From NCBI GenBank assembly GCA_006218025.1, contig VBWA01000006.1, positions 1 to 64,000 on the forward strand: a stretch of 64,000 nucleotides of DNA, in the 5' to 3' direction. The translations under genes were made by a program, and so were the position numbers. Below, piece after piece: positions 9,500 to 19,751 of this stretch; positions within the stretch are counted from its first letter, which is position 1, and each line of letters opens with the position of its first letter. The notes below the pieces were generated by a model. The model was not told the DNA's origin. It did no database searches and saw nothing but the letters and a program-made list of their open reading frames with translations. The DNA is from Rhodocyclaceae bacterium (GTDB taxonomy: Bacteria > Pseudomonadota > Gammaproteobacteria > Burkholderiales > Rhodocyclaceae).

Positions 9500-9517
9500 G
9501 CGGGCGGGCGGCTAGCC

Positions 9518-10972
9518 ATGGAACGTTACTACCCGGTGGTTCGTGTCTTCGGTCTGCTGCTGGTCTGCTTTGCGCTGACCCTGCTGGTGCCGCTGATCTT
9601 GTCCTGGTGGTGGAATGACGGTGCGAATTCCGCCTATGACGAGGCGTTTCTGCTGACGCTGGCAGTCGGCATGGCCCTGTGGTGGCCCGCGCGTCAGGAG
9701 AAACGCGAGCTCAAGGTGCGGGACGGCTTTCTCATGGTGGTACTGGTATGGACGGTGTTGCCGGTGTTCGCCGGCTTGCCGCTGATTCTGCAGCTTGGCA
9801 TTTCGTTTACCGACGCCTACTTCGAGGCGATGTCGGGGCTCACGACCACAGGTTCAACGGTGTTGTCGAACCTCGACACGCTGCCGCCGTCGATCAACCT
9901 CTGGCGCGGCATGCTGGTGTGGCTGGGCGGCATGGGCCTGATCGTGCTGGCCGTGGCCATCCTGCCCTTGCTGGGCATCGGCGGCCGCCAGATGTTCAAG
10001 GCGGAGACGCCAGGACCGATGAAGGACTCGCAACTGACGCCGCGCATGACGCAGACCGCCAAGGGACTGTGGGGCGTCTATGCCATTGTCACCTTGCTGT
10101 GCATTCTCAGTTTGCGCTGGGCGGGCATGAGCTGGTTCGACGCCGTGATGCATTCTTTTTCGACCATGGGGCTGGGCGGATTTTCCAGTCACGACGCGAG
10201 TTTTGGCCACTGGAATTCGCCTCTCATCGAGGCCGTCGTCATCGTCTTCATGCTGCTCGCCGGAATGAATTTCGCGACGATGTTTCTCGCCCTTCACGGA
10301 CGTTCGTTTCAGCCCTATCTGCGCGACCCGGAGGCGCGCTGGTTTCTCGCAGTGACCCTGGCCAGCGTGCTCGGCGTCGCCATCTACCTGTGGGCGCAGG
10401 GGACCTACCCGAACTTCCCGACGGCCTTGCGTTACTCGGCCTTCAACGTCGTTTCGATTGCCACCACGACGGGTTTCGCCAGCGTCGATTTCAACCTGTG
10501 GCCTGCCTTCGCGCCCCTGTGGATGCTGTTCCTCAGCAGCTTCGCCACCAGTGCCGGCTCCACCGGCGGCGGCATCAAGATGATCCGCGCCATCATCCTC
10601 TACAAGCAGGTGTACCGGGAGTTGCTGCGCGCGATGCACCCGAACGTCGTCTGGCCGGTGCGCATCGGTGGCGATCCGGTGCCGCACAACGTGCTGTTCG
10701 CCGTGCTGGCCTTCGGCTTCATGTACATGGTCAGCATCGTCTCGATGACCCTGATCATGTCGCTCTCCGGGCTCGACATCGTCACGGCTTTCTCGGCCGT
10801 GGTCGCCAGCATCAACAACACCGGGCCGGGGCTGAACCAGGTCGGGCCGGCGACCACTTATGAAGTACTGACGGATTTCCAGACCTGGGTCTGCACCTTC
10901 GCCATGCTGCTGGGCCGGCTGGAGATCTTTACCCTGCTGGTGGTGCTGACGCCGGCCTTCTGGCGGCGCTAA
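9518..10972 (+). CDS. trkH: Trk potassium uptake protein TrkH
   Basis: The 484-aa polytopic membrane protein carries the four pore-loop repeats of the TrkH/KtrB family: [32 protein letters not shown] and a final [10 protein letters not shown], whose glycines form the K+ selectivity filter. [11 protein letters not shown] matches the helix after the third pore. It mediates K+ uptake driven by ion gradients and needs TrkA, whose gene lies immediately upstream and is disrupted in this sequence. The start 19 bases after the trkA stop is preceded by a purine-poor spacer, so translation may be coupled to trkA. Confidence 0.96.
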   Translation: MERYYPVVRVFGLLLVCFALTLLVPLILSWWWNDGANSAYDEAFLLTLAVGMALWWPARQEKRELKVRDGFLMVVLVWTVLPVFAGLPLILQLGISFTDAYFEAMSGLTTTGSTVLSNLDTLPPSINLWRGMLVWLGGMGLIVLAVAILPLLGIGGRQMFKAETPGPMKDSQLTPRMTQTAKGLWGVYAIVTLLCILSLRWAGMSWFDAVMHSFSTMGLGGFSSHDASFGHWNSPLIEAVVIVFMLLAGMNFATMFLALHGRSFQPYLRDPEARWFLAVTLASVLGVAIYLWAQGTYPNFPTALRYSAFNVVSIATTTGFASVDFNLWPAFAPLWMLFLSSFATSAGSTGGGIKMIRAIILYKQVYRELLRAMHPNVVWPVRIGGDPVPHNVLFAVLAFGFMYMVSIVSMTLIMSLSGLDIVTAFSAVVASINNTGPGLNQVGPATTYEVLTDFQTWVCTFAMLLGRLEIFTLLVVLTPAFWRR

Positions 10973-11009
10973 TGCGATAATTCGCCTTTGCCTCGCTGGA
11001 CAGCACCTC

Positions 11010-12113
11010 ATGTCACCCTCGGCCCGACCCAAGAACGATACCTTTCTGCGCGCGTTGCTGCGCGAACCCGTCGACTACACGCCGATCTGGCTGATGCGCC
11101 AGGCGGGCCGCTATCTGCCTGAATACAACGAGACACGCCGCCGCGCCGGCAGTTTTCTCAATCTGTGCAAGAACCCGCAACTCGCCTGCGAAGTGACGCT
11201 GCAACCGCTGTCGCGCTACGAACTCGACGCGGCCATCCTGTTTTCCGACATTCTGACCGTGCCCGACGCGATGGGTCTCGGCCTGTATTTCGCCGAAGGC
11301 GAAGGGCCCAAGTTCGAACGCCCCCTGCGCGAGGAGTGGGCGATTCGCGACCTGACGGCCCCGGACCCCAACGTACACCTGCGCTATGTGATGGATGCCG
11401 TGGTCGAGATTCGCCGTGCGCTGTCCGGCTCGGTGCCGCTGATCGGCTTTTCCGGCAGCCCGTGGACCCTGGCCTGCTACATGGTCGAAGGCGGCTCCGG
11501 ATCGGCGACCGATTACCGAACGGTCAAGACCATGCTCTATGACCGCCCCGATCTGTTGCACCACATCCTGGAGGTCACGGCCACGGCGGTGACCGATTAC
11601 CTCAACGCCCAGATCGAGTCCGGTGCGCAAGCCGTGATGATTTTCGATTCCTGGGGCGGCGCCCTTTCGCATGCGGCCTATCGCGAGTTTTCGCTGGACT
11701 ACATGCAGCGCATCATGAGCGGCCTGAAGCGCAGCCACGACGGCGAGCGCGTTCCCTGCATCGTGTTCACCAAGGGCGGCGGGCAGTGGCTGGAGGCGAT
11801 CGCCGGCATCGGCTGCGATGCGGTCGGCCTCGACTGGACTACCGATCTGGGCGAAGCACGGCGACGCGTCGGCGCTCGTGTTGCGTTGCAGGGCAATCTC
11901 GACCCGATGGCCCTGTTCGCGTCGCCGGACAAGATCGCGGCGGAAGCGCGGCGCGTGCTCGACAGTTTCGGCGTTGACGCCGGCGGCAATAATTCCGGCG
12001 GCCATGTCTTCAATCTCGGACATGGAATCAATCAATTCACCCCGCCCGAGAACGTCAAAATTCTGGTTGACACCGTGCACAGCCATAGCCGGCGCGGCTC
12101 CGCACGAGGCTGA
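11010..12113 (+). CDS. hemE: Uroporphyrinogen decarboxylase
   Basis: Decarboxylates the four acetate side chains of uroporphyrinogen III to give coproporphyrinogen III in heme synthesis. The product has 367 aa. Signature sequences are present: [15 protein letters not shown] near the N-terminus with the substrate-binding arginine, [12 protein letters not shown] with the catalytic Asp, and the C-terminal GHGI motif before TPPENV. The gene stands alone between trkH and a DnaA-box-containing gap. Confidence 0.97.
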   Translation: MSPSARPKNDTFLRALLREPVDYTPIWLMRQAGRYLPEYNETRRRAGSFLNLCKNPQLACEVTLQPLSRYELDAAILFSDILTVPDAMGLGLYFAEGEGPKFERPLREEWAIRDLTAPDPNVHLRYVMDAVVEIRRALSGSVPLIGFSGSPWTLACYMVEGGSGSATDYRTVKTMLYDRPDLLHHILEVTATAVTDYLNAQIESGAQAVMIFDSWGGALSHAAYREFSLDYMQRIMSGLKRSHDGERVPCIVFTKGGGQWLEAIAGIGCDAVGLDWTTDLGEARRRVGARVALQGNLDPMALFASPDKIAAEARRVLDSFGVDAGGNNSGGHVFNLGHGINQFTPPENVKILVDTVHSHSRRGSARG

Positions 12114-12499
12114 TTTGGCAACGCCCAGCGGGGGTGCGGTTTGGGCCGCCTACTCCCGCGAAAAGGGCCATCCAGCAAGGCTTGCCGAGCGGGCGGAAAA
12201 ATGCCTCCCGCTGTTGACTTATGCACAGAAGTGGGTCACGCACGAAAAGCCCGGCACATTGCTTGGGCATTTTCATCGGAAGTTCGCAACATGTTGTTTT
12301 TGAACGATATTATGTTGTTCAAATATTGCACAGAGGTGACAATCACCTTGCCGGACGGTCACTTAGGCGGTTTACCCGCTGCTTACTCACAAAGTTATCC
12401 ACAGAATTTGTGGGTAAGCCCTTTTCTCTTTTACGGCAAGGGCTTGAGGGCTTATGCCAAGGCTTTTTCGAGCATTGGCCGGCAAGCATCTGAGCTGAC
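12114..12499. promoter_or_regulatory. Intergenic gap hemE-priA with clustered DnaA boxes
   Basis: This 386-base gap holds no gene. It has two perfect DnaA-box matches (TTATNCACA): TTATGCACA at 12219-12227 and TTATCCACA at 12395-12403. The second lies in the loop of a 12-bp near-perfect inverted repeat (12382-12393 with 12407-12418), and each arm itself contains a one-mismatch box (TTACTCACA at 12383 and the complement of TTACCCACA at 12409). An AT-rich stretch (about 12288-12327) contains the inverted repeat TTTGAAC/GTTCAAA (12299-12305, 12317-12323). It is a candidate DnaA-binding region, and a priA promoter probably lies here as well. Confidence 0.5.
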
Positions 12500-14574
<2,075 letters not shown>

Positions 14575-14578
<4 letters not shown>

Positions 14579-15759
14579 TTTCTCTTGAGAAACCAGAGCC
14601 AGCTTGCCACCTGCAGCGCCAGCAGCCCGCCGAAAGTGATCTGGTAAGCGGCGCGCAGCGCGTAGCCGCCGGCCTGCAGGGCGTCCACCGCGGCGCCGAA
14701 GCCCCACTGGATGAAGAAGGCACCGACGAACACCATCAGGTTCAGCGCGGTGTTGACGCGTCCCGCCAGTGCGGGGTTGTAGTGACCCTGCAGCAGCGCA
14801 TAGGCCAGATTGCCGACCGAGAAGACCAGTCCGAAGATGAACCACAGCGGTTCGCCCGGCTCGGCGCCGAGCACGATCAGCAAGGTGGCCAGCAGCCCGA
14901 TCCCCATGCCGACCTGCAGCAGGCGCAGCGGGCCGAGTCCGCGTGCGGCGAGCGGCGCGACACCGAAGGCGATGCCGAGAAATCCCACCAGCATGCCGCT
15001 GCCCATCAGCAGCAGATGGTGGGCCGCCGCGTCCCTCGGAAGGCCCGAGAAATTCATCAGCCAGGGTACGGCCCACAGCCCCTGCAGGGCCAGAAAGCCG
15101 CCGATGATCAGCGTCGATTGCGGTGCATAGCGCCAGAAGGCGCGGCTGGCGAGTACCTCGGCGAGGCCGGCAAGCTGGCTGCGCAGCGATTCCTGCTGAC
15201 CGCCGCCGGTCTTGTCCGGGGTGCTGAAGATTCCGGCGGCGGCGGCGAGGCCGGCCACGGCAAGCGCAACGAATACGGCGCGCCAGCCGAATTGCGGAAT
15301 CGCCCAGGACAGCGGCGTCGATGCGGTCAGCGCGCCGAGGCCGCCGGCGGCCATGATGGCGGCATTGAGCGAGGCTTGCCGCTCGGTGCCGAACCACTGG
15401 CTGAAGGCCTTGAAGGAGGCCATCAGGCAGGCCGACACGCCCAGGCCGATCAGCGCCCGCGCGATCGCCAGTTCGGTCAGCGAGCTGCCGGCGGCGAACA
15501 GCGCACAGCCGGCGGCGGCGATCAGCAGCAGGAAGGCTTCGACGCGACGCGGGCCGTAGCGGTCCAGGGCGAGGCCCAGCGGCAGTTGCACGGCGCCGAA
15601 GGCGAGCAGATAGGCGCTGGTCAACAGGCCCAGGTCGGCGGCCGAGACAGCCAGCTCGCGCGTGAGTTCGGGGGCGATGACGGCATTGACGTTGCGCAGG
15701 AAGTAGGAAAAGTAATAGCCGGCGGCAAAGGGCAGAAACACGCGCAACCACAAATTCAT
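14575..15759 (-). CDS. MFS transporter
   Basis: The 394-aa protein has about 12 hydrophobic segments and a major facilitator signature between the first segments (LALDRYGPRRVEAF, matching the GxxxDRxGRR loop). Its N-terminus (MNLWLRVFLPFAAGYYFSYFLRNVNAVIAPEL) resembles anion/nitrate-type or general MFS porters, but the substrate cannot be read from the sequence. It is the last gene of the minus-strand overlapping cluster ROK kinase, MOSC, MFS, with a 4-base overlap to the MOSC gene. Its stop codon overlaps that of the convergent priA. Confidence 0.9.
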
Positions 15760-16433
15760 TCACTGCTCCCGTTATTGCGCAGCCACTCGGCGCGCTGCAT
15801 GAGTTTACCCGTCCATTGCGGGTCGAGCCCCGTGGCATAGGCCAGTCGGAGTATGGCCGCAAGCGGAGGCCGTGGCGTGTGGGTCACGCGCAAGAATTCG
15901 GCGAGCGTCACGGCGTCGGTGGGACGCTCGACGTGCTCCAGCCGGTCGCCCGCGGCGATTTCTCCTTCCTCGAGCACCCGGAAATACCACCCGGCCAGGC
16001 CATGTTCGGCAATGAAGGCCGCGACGCCCTCGCAGGCCGTGCGGGTGTCGATCTTCCAGCAGGGCGTGCGCGGTTGCGAAACCTGGATGCGCGCGCTGCC
16101 GACGCGAAAGACGTCACCAATGCAGACATCATTTTCCGTCAGGCCGCGGGTCGACAGGTTTTCGCCAAGGCCGCCGGGCGCCAGGTGTTGCGCCTCCGGG
16201 AATGCCGCTGCCAGCTTTGCGTAGTGTTCGGCTGGATACTGGTGCAGGGCCTTGCCGCCGCCGCCATGCGCCCGGCGGTCCGCCTGGGTATCACCGGCCA
16301 GGCCGTCCGTCGTCAGCATGCAACGGCCCGTCACCGGCGCTTTGACGATCGCGCTGCTGCGGCTGTCGCCCGCGAGTCGGGCGACCTGGCCGGCGAACAG
16401 CGCGTCGATCGCAACGGAAGCGTTCAAGGCCAT
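15756..16433 (-). CDS. MOSC domain protein (YiiM-like)
   Basis: The 225-aa protein has a MOSC beta-barrel domain, including the conserved cysteine in QPRTPCWKID and LAPGGLGENLST upstream of it, followed by a 3-alpha C-terminal extension (TPRPPLAAILRLAYATGLDPQWTGKLMQRAEWL) as in YiiM. MOSC proteins handle molybdenum cofactor-bound sulfur or reduce N-hydroxylated compounds. The start at 16433 overlaps the upstream ROK kinase gene by 10 bases; longer frames upstream run through the kinase gene and are rejected. Confidence 0.9.
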   Translation of the reverse strand: MALNASVAIDALFAGQVARLAGDSRSSAIVKAPVTGRCMLTTDGLAGDTQADRRAHGGGGKALHQYPAEHYAKLAAAFPEAQHLAPGGLGENLSTRGLTENDVCIGDVFRVGSARIQVSQPRTPCWKIDTRTACEGVAAFIAEHGLAGWYFRVLEEGEIAAGDRLEHVERPTDAVTLAEFLRVTHTPRPPLAAILRLAYATGLDPQWTGKLMQRAEWLRNNGSSE

Positions 16434-17350
16434 AGCCAGGCCGCGCCGCGCACGCCTGAGGAATCGCCGTGCCGGTGTCTGAGAAGTTTCGTCGCGACCC
16501 GATCGGAAAACACATGTTCGCTCCACAGTCGCGGCACATTTTCGTAGAGGCGGTCCATATTCGAAACTCCACCGCCGAGCACGATGACGTCGGGATCGAG
16601 GATGTTGATCACCTGCGCCAGTGCTCTCGCCAAGCGGGCTTCGTAGCGCTGCAGGGTGGCTTCGCATGCGGGGTCGCCGCTCGCGGCACGAGCTGCGATG
16701 TCGGTTGCCCGAAAGTCGGCGCTCGTGACACGGCGATGATCGGCGGCGAGACCTGGGCCGGAAAGATACAGCTCGACGCAGCCCTTGCGTCCGCAATAAC
16801 AGGTTTCCTTGTGATGCTCTCCCGGCATCGGGTTGTGGCCCCACTCGCCGGCGATCGCATTGGCGCCGGTCAGCACCTTGCCGTCGATGACGATACCGCC
16901 GCCGACGCCGGTGCCGAGTATCACGCCGAACACCACCGGCGCGCCGGCACCCGCGCCATCGACCGCTTCGGACAGCGCAAAGCAGTTGGCGTCGTTGGCG
17001 ATGCGCACCTCACGTTTCAGTAGTTGCTGCAGGTCACGTCGTAGCGGCTGGCCGATCAGACAGGTCGAGTTCGCGTTCTTGATCAGTCCGGTGGCGAGCG
17101 ATTCTGCGCCGGGAATGCCGACGCCGACCGATGCCACCGTTACCTGCCCGCGAAGCGGAATTCCAGGTACGCAGAGCGAGCCAGCGCCGACTCTTGCTTC
17201 TGCGGCAGCGACCAGCCCAGCCACTGCCTTCACTGTCGCCGGGTAATCGCCCTGCGGCGTCGCTACGCGCTCGCGCAGCAGCACGCCGCCATCGTCGCCG
17301 AGCGCGATGATTTCAATCTTGCTGCCACCGAGGTCGACGCCAATGCGCAT
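16424..17350 (-). CDS. ROK-family sugar kinase (fructokinase/Mak-like)
   Basis: The 308-aa ATP-dependent sugar kinase has the N-terminal phosphate loop MRIGVDLGGSKIE, catalytic Asp in NDANCFALSE, ROK zinc motif CYCGRKGCVE, and a C-terminus (HGDSSGVRGAAWLWP) almost the same as E. coli Mak, so fructose or a related hexose is the likely substrate. Two repeats lie inside it. A long module (17136-17192) adds about 17 residues (SLCVPGIPLRGQ) after the N-terminal lobe, and a 23-bp copy (16712-16734) encodes TSADF where Mak has a variable loop. Both stay in frame. It is the first gene of an overlapping operon with the MOSC and MFS genes. Confidence 0.9.
   Translation of the reverse strand: MRIGVDLGGSKIEIIALGDDGGVLLRERVATPQGDYPATVKAVAGLVAAAEARVGAGSLCVPGIPLRGQVTVASVGVGIPGAESLATGLIKNANSTCLIGQPLRRDLQQLLKREVRIANDANCFALSEAVDGAGAGAPVVFGVILGTGVGGGIVIDGKVLTGANAIAGEWGHNPMPGEHHKETCYCGRKGCVELYLSGPGLAADHRRVTSADFRATDIAARAASGDPACEATLQRYEARLARALAQVINILDPDVIVLGGGVSNMDRLYENVPRLWSEHVFSDRVATKLLRHRHGDSSGVRGAAWLWP
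16712..16734 (-). repeat. R1 dispersed repeat, copy 3 (inside ROK kinase)
   Basis: Reverse-strand copy with one mismatch. It is read in the sense direction of the gene as VTSADF. Confidence 0.7.
17136..17192 (+). repeat. R2 repeat module inside ROK kinase
   Basis: ACCGT at 17137 is followed by CTGCCCGCGAAGCGGAATTC, CAGGTACGCAGAGCG and then CCAGCGCCGACT. The layout is that of R1 with the R2 block placed between its two halves. The kinase reads it on the opposite strand to the reading used by PriA. Confidence 0.7.
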
Positions 17351-17482
17351 CAGCTCACGCAACAGCCCATTTGCCGAACAAGTCCGATGACGATGCCGAG
17401 GATGCGGAGTGTTTTCATGATGTTCATGCGGCTTGGTGAAATGCGCTAGATTGGCGAGATTATCAGACGGAAGGGCACTTGC

Positions 17483-17746
17483 ATGAAATCCGGATTCCAT
17501 TCCGCCACACCGATGCCGGTTCGCTCGCCCTGCGTCAAGGTTTGCGAGATGGACGCGGCGACCCGGCTGTGTCGCGGCTGCTTCCGCACCCAGGAAGAGC
17601 GCGACTGGTGGGTGGCCTATACGGACGTGCAGCAAAGGGAAGCGCTGCGGCGCTGCGAGCAGCGGCGCAAAGCGCTGGCGGCCGGCAAGGGCGAGCTGGC
17701 GCCGAGCATGGGCATCGTCGAGTCGCGCCGCAAGGGCGGATTGTGA
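17483..17746 (+). CDS. DUF1289 small cysteine protein
   Basis: The 87-aa protein has the DUF1289 pattern SPCVKVCEMD-x5-CRGCFRTQEE, four cysteines that probably bind zinc or an Fe-S cluster, followed by a basic C-terminal helix (EALRRCEQRRKAL). The function is unknown. The gene is divergent from the ROK kinase operon. The frame also opens at 17479 in another phase, which I reject because it lacks the motif. Confidence 0.88.
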   Translation: MKSGFHSATPMPVRSPCVKVCEMDAATRLCRGCFRTQEERDWWVAYTDVQQREALRRCEQRRKALAAGKGELAPSMGIVESRRKGGL

Positions 17747-17802
17747 AACCGGTTCTCTGCTGCCGCGAAGCTGCTTTCACGTGCGACAAATAGGGGTGCA
17801 AT

Positions 17803-18174
17803 CTATCCGGAGCTTTCCTCACCAAGGGCTTGCTCAATAATTGCCACCAGTTCATGGGTAGTTACCGGCTTGCCGATGACGCTATGCTTACCGGATATTG
17901 TTTGCTCGCCCTTGCTCAACAACGCGGTTAGAAAGACTATCTTGATGTACCTCAGCTCGGGATCTTCGTGAAGTGCTGCCGCCACCTCACTGCCATCCAT
18001 GCCCGGCATCATGATGTCAAGGAGGATCAGGTCGGGACGACATTGTCTCGCGCTTGCTAGGGCACGACTTCCGATGTTTTCCGTAAACACCTTGTAGTCA
18101 CCGCTTGATTCGAGGCCCAGCTTGGCCAGCCGGCTGATCGCCGGATCATCGTCAACCACCAGGATCCTTTTCAT
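17803..18174 (-). CDS. Single-domain response regulator (receiver only)
   Basis: The 123-aa protein consists of a receiver domain alone: acidic pocket ILVVDDDPA, phospho-acceptor Asp in LILLDIMMPGMDG, Thr/Ser in VFLTAL and Lys in GKPVTTHELV. There is no output domain and no histidine kinase gene next to it, so it is an orphan CheY-like regulator that must work through a partner protein. The start at Met 18174 gives the canonical MKRILVVDDD beginning; the longer frame upstream has no domain content. Confidence 0.9.
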   Translation of the reverse strand: MKRILVVDDDPAISRLAKLGLESSGDYKVFTENIGSRALASARQCRPDLILLDIMMPGMDGSEVAAALHEDPELRYIKIVFLTALLSKGEQTISGKHSVIGKPVTTHELVAIIEQALGEESSG

Positions 18175-18475
18175 CGCAATACTCCCATTGCTCTCCACGA
18201 GAGAGCGGCTACCCCTGACGTCCGATCTCCTGCTGCGGTCAGCGCTCCAGGTCAATCGCCGCTCCCGCTCTACAGTCTTGATTGCCACGCCGTTCATGGT
18301 CTGTACGGCAGCGAACAAACGATTTCAGGATGCGGTGTTCTACTGCCGGCGGCGAGAGGCGGTTGGCCAGGCCGGCTCGGCCCCAACGCTTTCCTTCGTC
18401 CGTCGCAAGGGGCACAATCATTAACGGATCACGGATACCGGCATTCTTGCGACTCACAGCAGCGAGCCCTGTACC
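18175..18475. other. Intergenic gap, no gene seen
   Basis: About 300 bases lie between the divergent receiver gene and cbpA. It should contain promoters for both, but I recognise no clear -35/-10 pair, repeat, hairpin or RNA gene. Confidence 0.5.
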
Positions 18476-19414
18476 ATGAAATTCAAGGACTATTACGAGA
18501 TTCTCGGCGTGCCGCGCAGCGCCACGCAGGACGACGTCAAGCGCGCCTATCGCAAGCTGGCGCGCAAATACCATCCGGACGTGAGCAAGGACGCCGATGC
18601 CGAGGTGCGCTTCAAGGAGCTCGGTGAAGCCTATGCGGTGCTGAAGGATCCGGAGAAGCGCGCGGCCTACGACCAGATGGGCAGCCAGTGGAAGACCGGT
18701 CAGGATTTCCAGCCGCCGCCGGGCTGGGACGCCGGCTTCGAATTCAGCGGCGCCGATTTCGGTGCCGGACCGGGTGGCGATCACAGCGACTTCTTCGAGG
18801 CGCTGTTCGGCCGCCACGCAAAGGCCGGGCAGCGCGCGCACATGCATGCGCAAGGCCAGGATCACCACGCCAAGGTCCTGGTCGATCTGGTCGATGCCTA
18901 TCGTGGCGCCCGGCGCGCCATTTCGCTGCGCATGCCGATGCTCGATGCGCAGGGCCACGTGACGACGCAGGAGCGGACGCTGGAGGTCAGTATTCCCAAA
19001 GGCATCCGCGCCGGCCAGCACCTGCGTCTGGCCGGCCAGGGCGCTCCCGGGCTGGGCGACGGCGCGGCCGGCGACCTGTATCTGGAAATTGCCTTCAAGC
19101 CCGATGCGCAGTTTCGCGCCGACGGCCGCGATGTCTATGTCGACCTGCCGCTGGCGCCCTGGGAAGCGGCGCTGGGCACTTCGGTGACGGCACCGACACC
19201 GGAAGGGCAGGTGCAACTCACGATTCCCCCGGGCTCGGCGGCGGGTCGCCAGTTGCGCCTGAAAGGCCGCGGCATTCCGGGCACGCCGCCGGGCGATCTC
19301 TACGTGACGCTGAGCATTGCGCTGCCGCCGGCCGACAGCGAAGCCGCGCAGGAGGCCTACCGCGCCATGGGCAAGGCCTTCGACTTCAACCCCAGGGAAC
19401 AGACGAAAGGATGA
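18476..19414 (+). CDS. cbpA: Curved DNA-binding J-domain co-chaperone
   Basis: The 312-aa DnaJ-type co-chaperone has an N-terminal J domain with the HPD motif at residues 33-35, a Gly/Phe-poor linker (about 70-125) and a two-lobed C-terminal substrate-binding domain. It lacks the DnaJ zinc fingers, which is the CbpA class. It stimulates DnaK ATPase and binds curved DNA. It is followed by cbpM with a 4-base ATGA overlap, the standard partner arrangement, so CbpM should inhibit it. Confidence 0.93.
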   Translation: MKFKDYYEILGVPRSATQDDVKRAYRKLARKYHPDVSKDADAEVRFKELGEAYAVLKDPEKRAAYDQMGSQWKTGQDFQPPPGWDAGFEFSGADFGAGPGGDHSDFFEALFGRHAKAGQRAHMHAQGQDHHAKVLVDLVDAYRGARRAISLRMPMLDAQGHVTTQERTLEVSIPKGIRAGQHLRLAGQGAPGLGDGAAGDLYLEIAFKPDAQFRADGRDVYVDLPLAPWEAALGTSVTAPTPEGQVQLTIPPGSAAGRQLRLKGRGIPGTPPGDLYVTLSIALPPADSEAAQEAYRAMGKAFDFNPREQTKG

Positions 19415-19737
19415 TCGTCATGAACGAGACCAATATGACATCGATTGAGGGGCGGGTCGTCGAAGAGCAGGTCCAATTGACGCTGGTCGAGCTGTGCCAG
19501 GCCTGCAGCGCCGAACAGGAGCACGTGCTGACCTGGGTTTTTGAAGGCGTGCTGGAACCGGTGGGCGACTCGCCGCAGGACTGGACCTTCAGCGGTGAAT
19601 CCTTGCGCCGCGCGCGGCTGGCGCTGCGGCTGTCGCGCGACCTCGAAATCAATCCGCCCGGCGTGGCGCTGGCGCTCGACTTGCTGGATGAAATCGCCGC
19701 TCTGCGGGCACGGATGCAGCGCACCGGAGTCCGCTGA
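19411..19737 (+). CDS. cbpM: Chaperone modulator CbpM
   Basis: The 108-aa MerR-like helical protein matches CbpM in length, position and sequence style (LTLVELCQACSAEQEHVLTWVFEGVLEP, then a helix with LRRARLALRLSRDLEINPPGVALALDLLDEIAALR). CbpM binds the J domain of CbpA and blocks its co-chaperone activity. The start at 19411 overlaps the cbpA stop; a second ATG at 19420 is possible. Confidence 0.88.
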   Translation: MIVMNETNMTSIEGRVVEEQVQLTLVELCQACSAEQEHVLTWVFEGVLEPVGDSPQDWTFSGESLRRARLALRLSRDLEINPPGVALALDLLDEIAALRARMQRTGVR

Positions 19738-19751
19738 CGCGGTTCTGAGTC

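Noticed and set aside
12114-12499. Chromosome replication origin (oriC)
   Set aside because: DnaA boxes are present, but no dnaA, dnaN, gyrB or parAB genes are in the window, and the number of boxes is small. Calling it an origin would go beyond the evidence.
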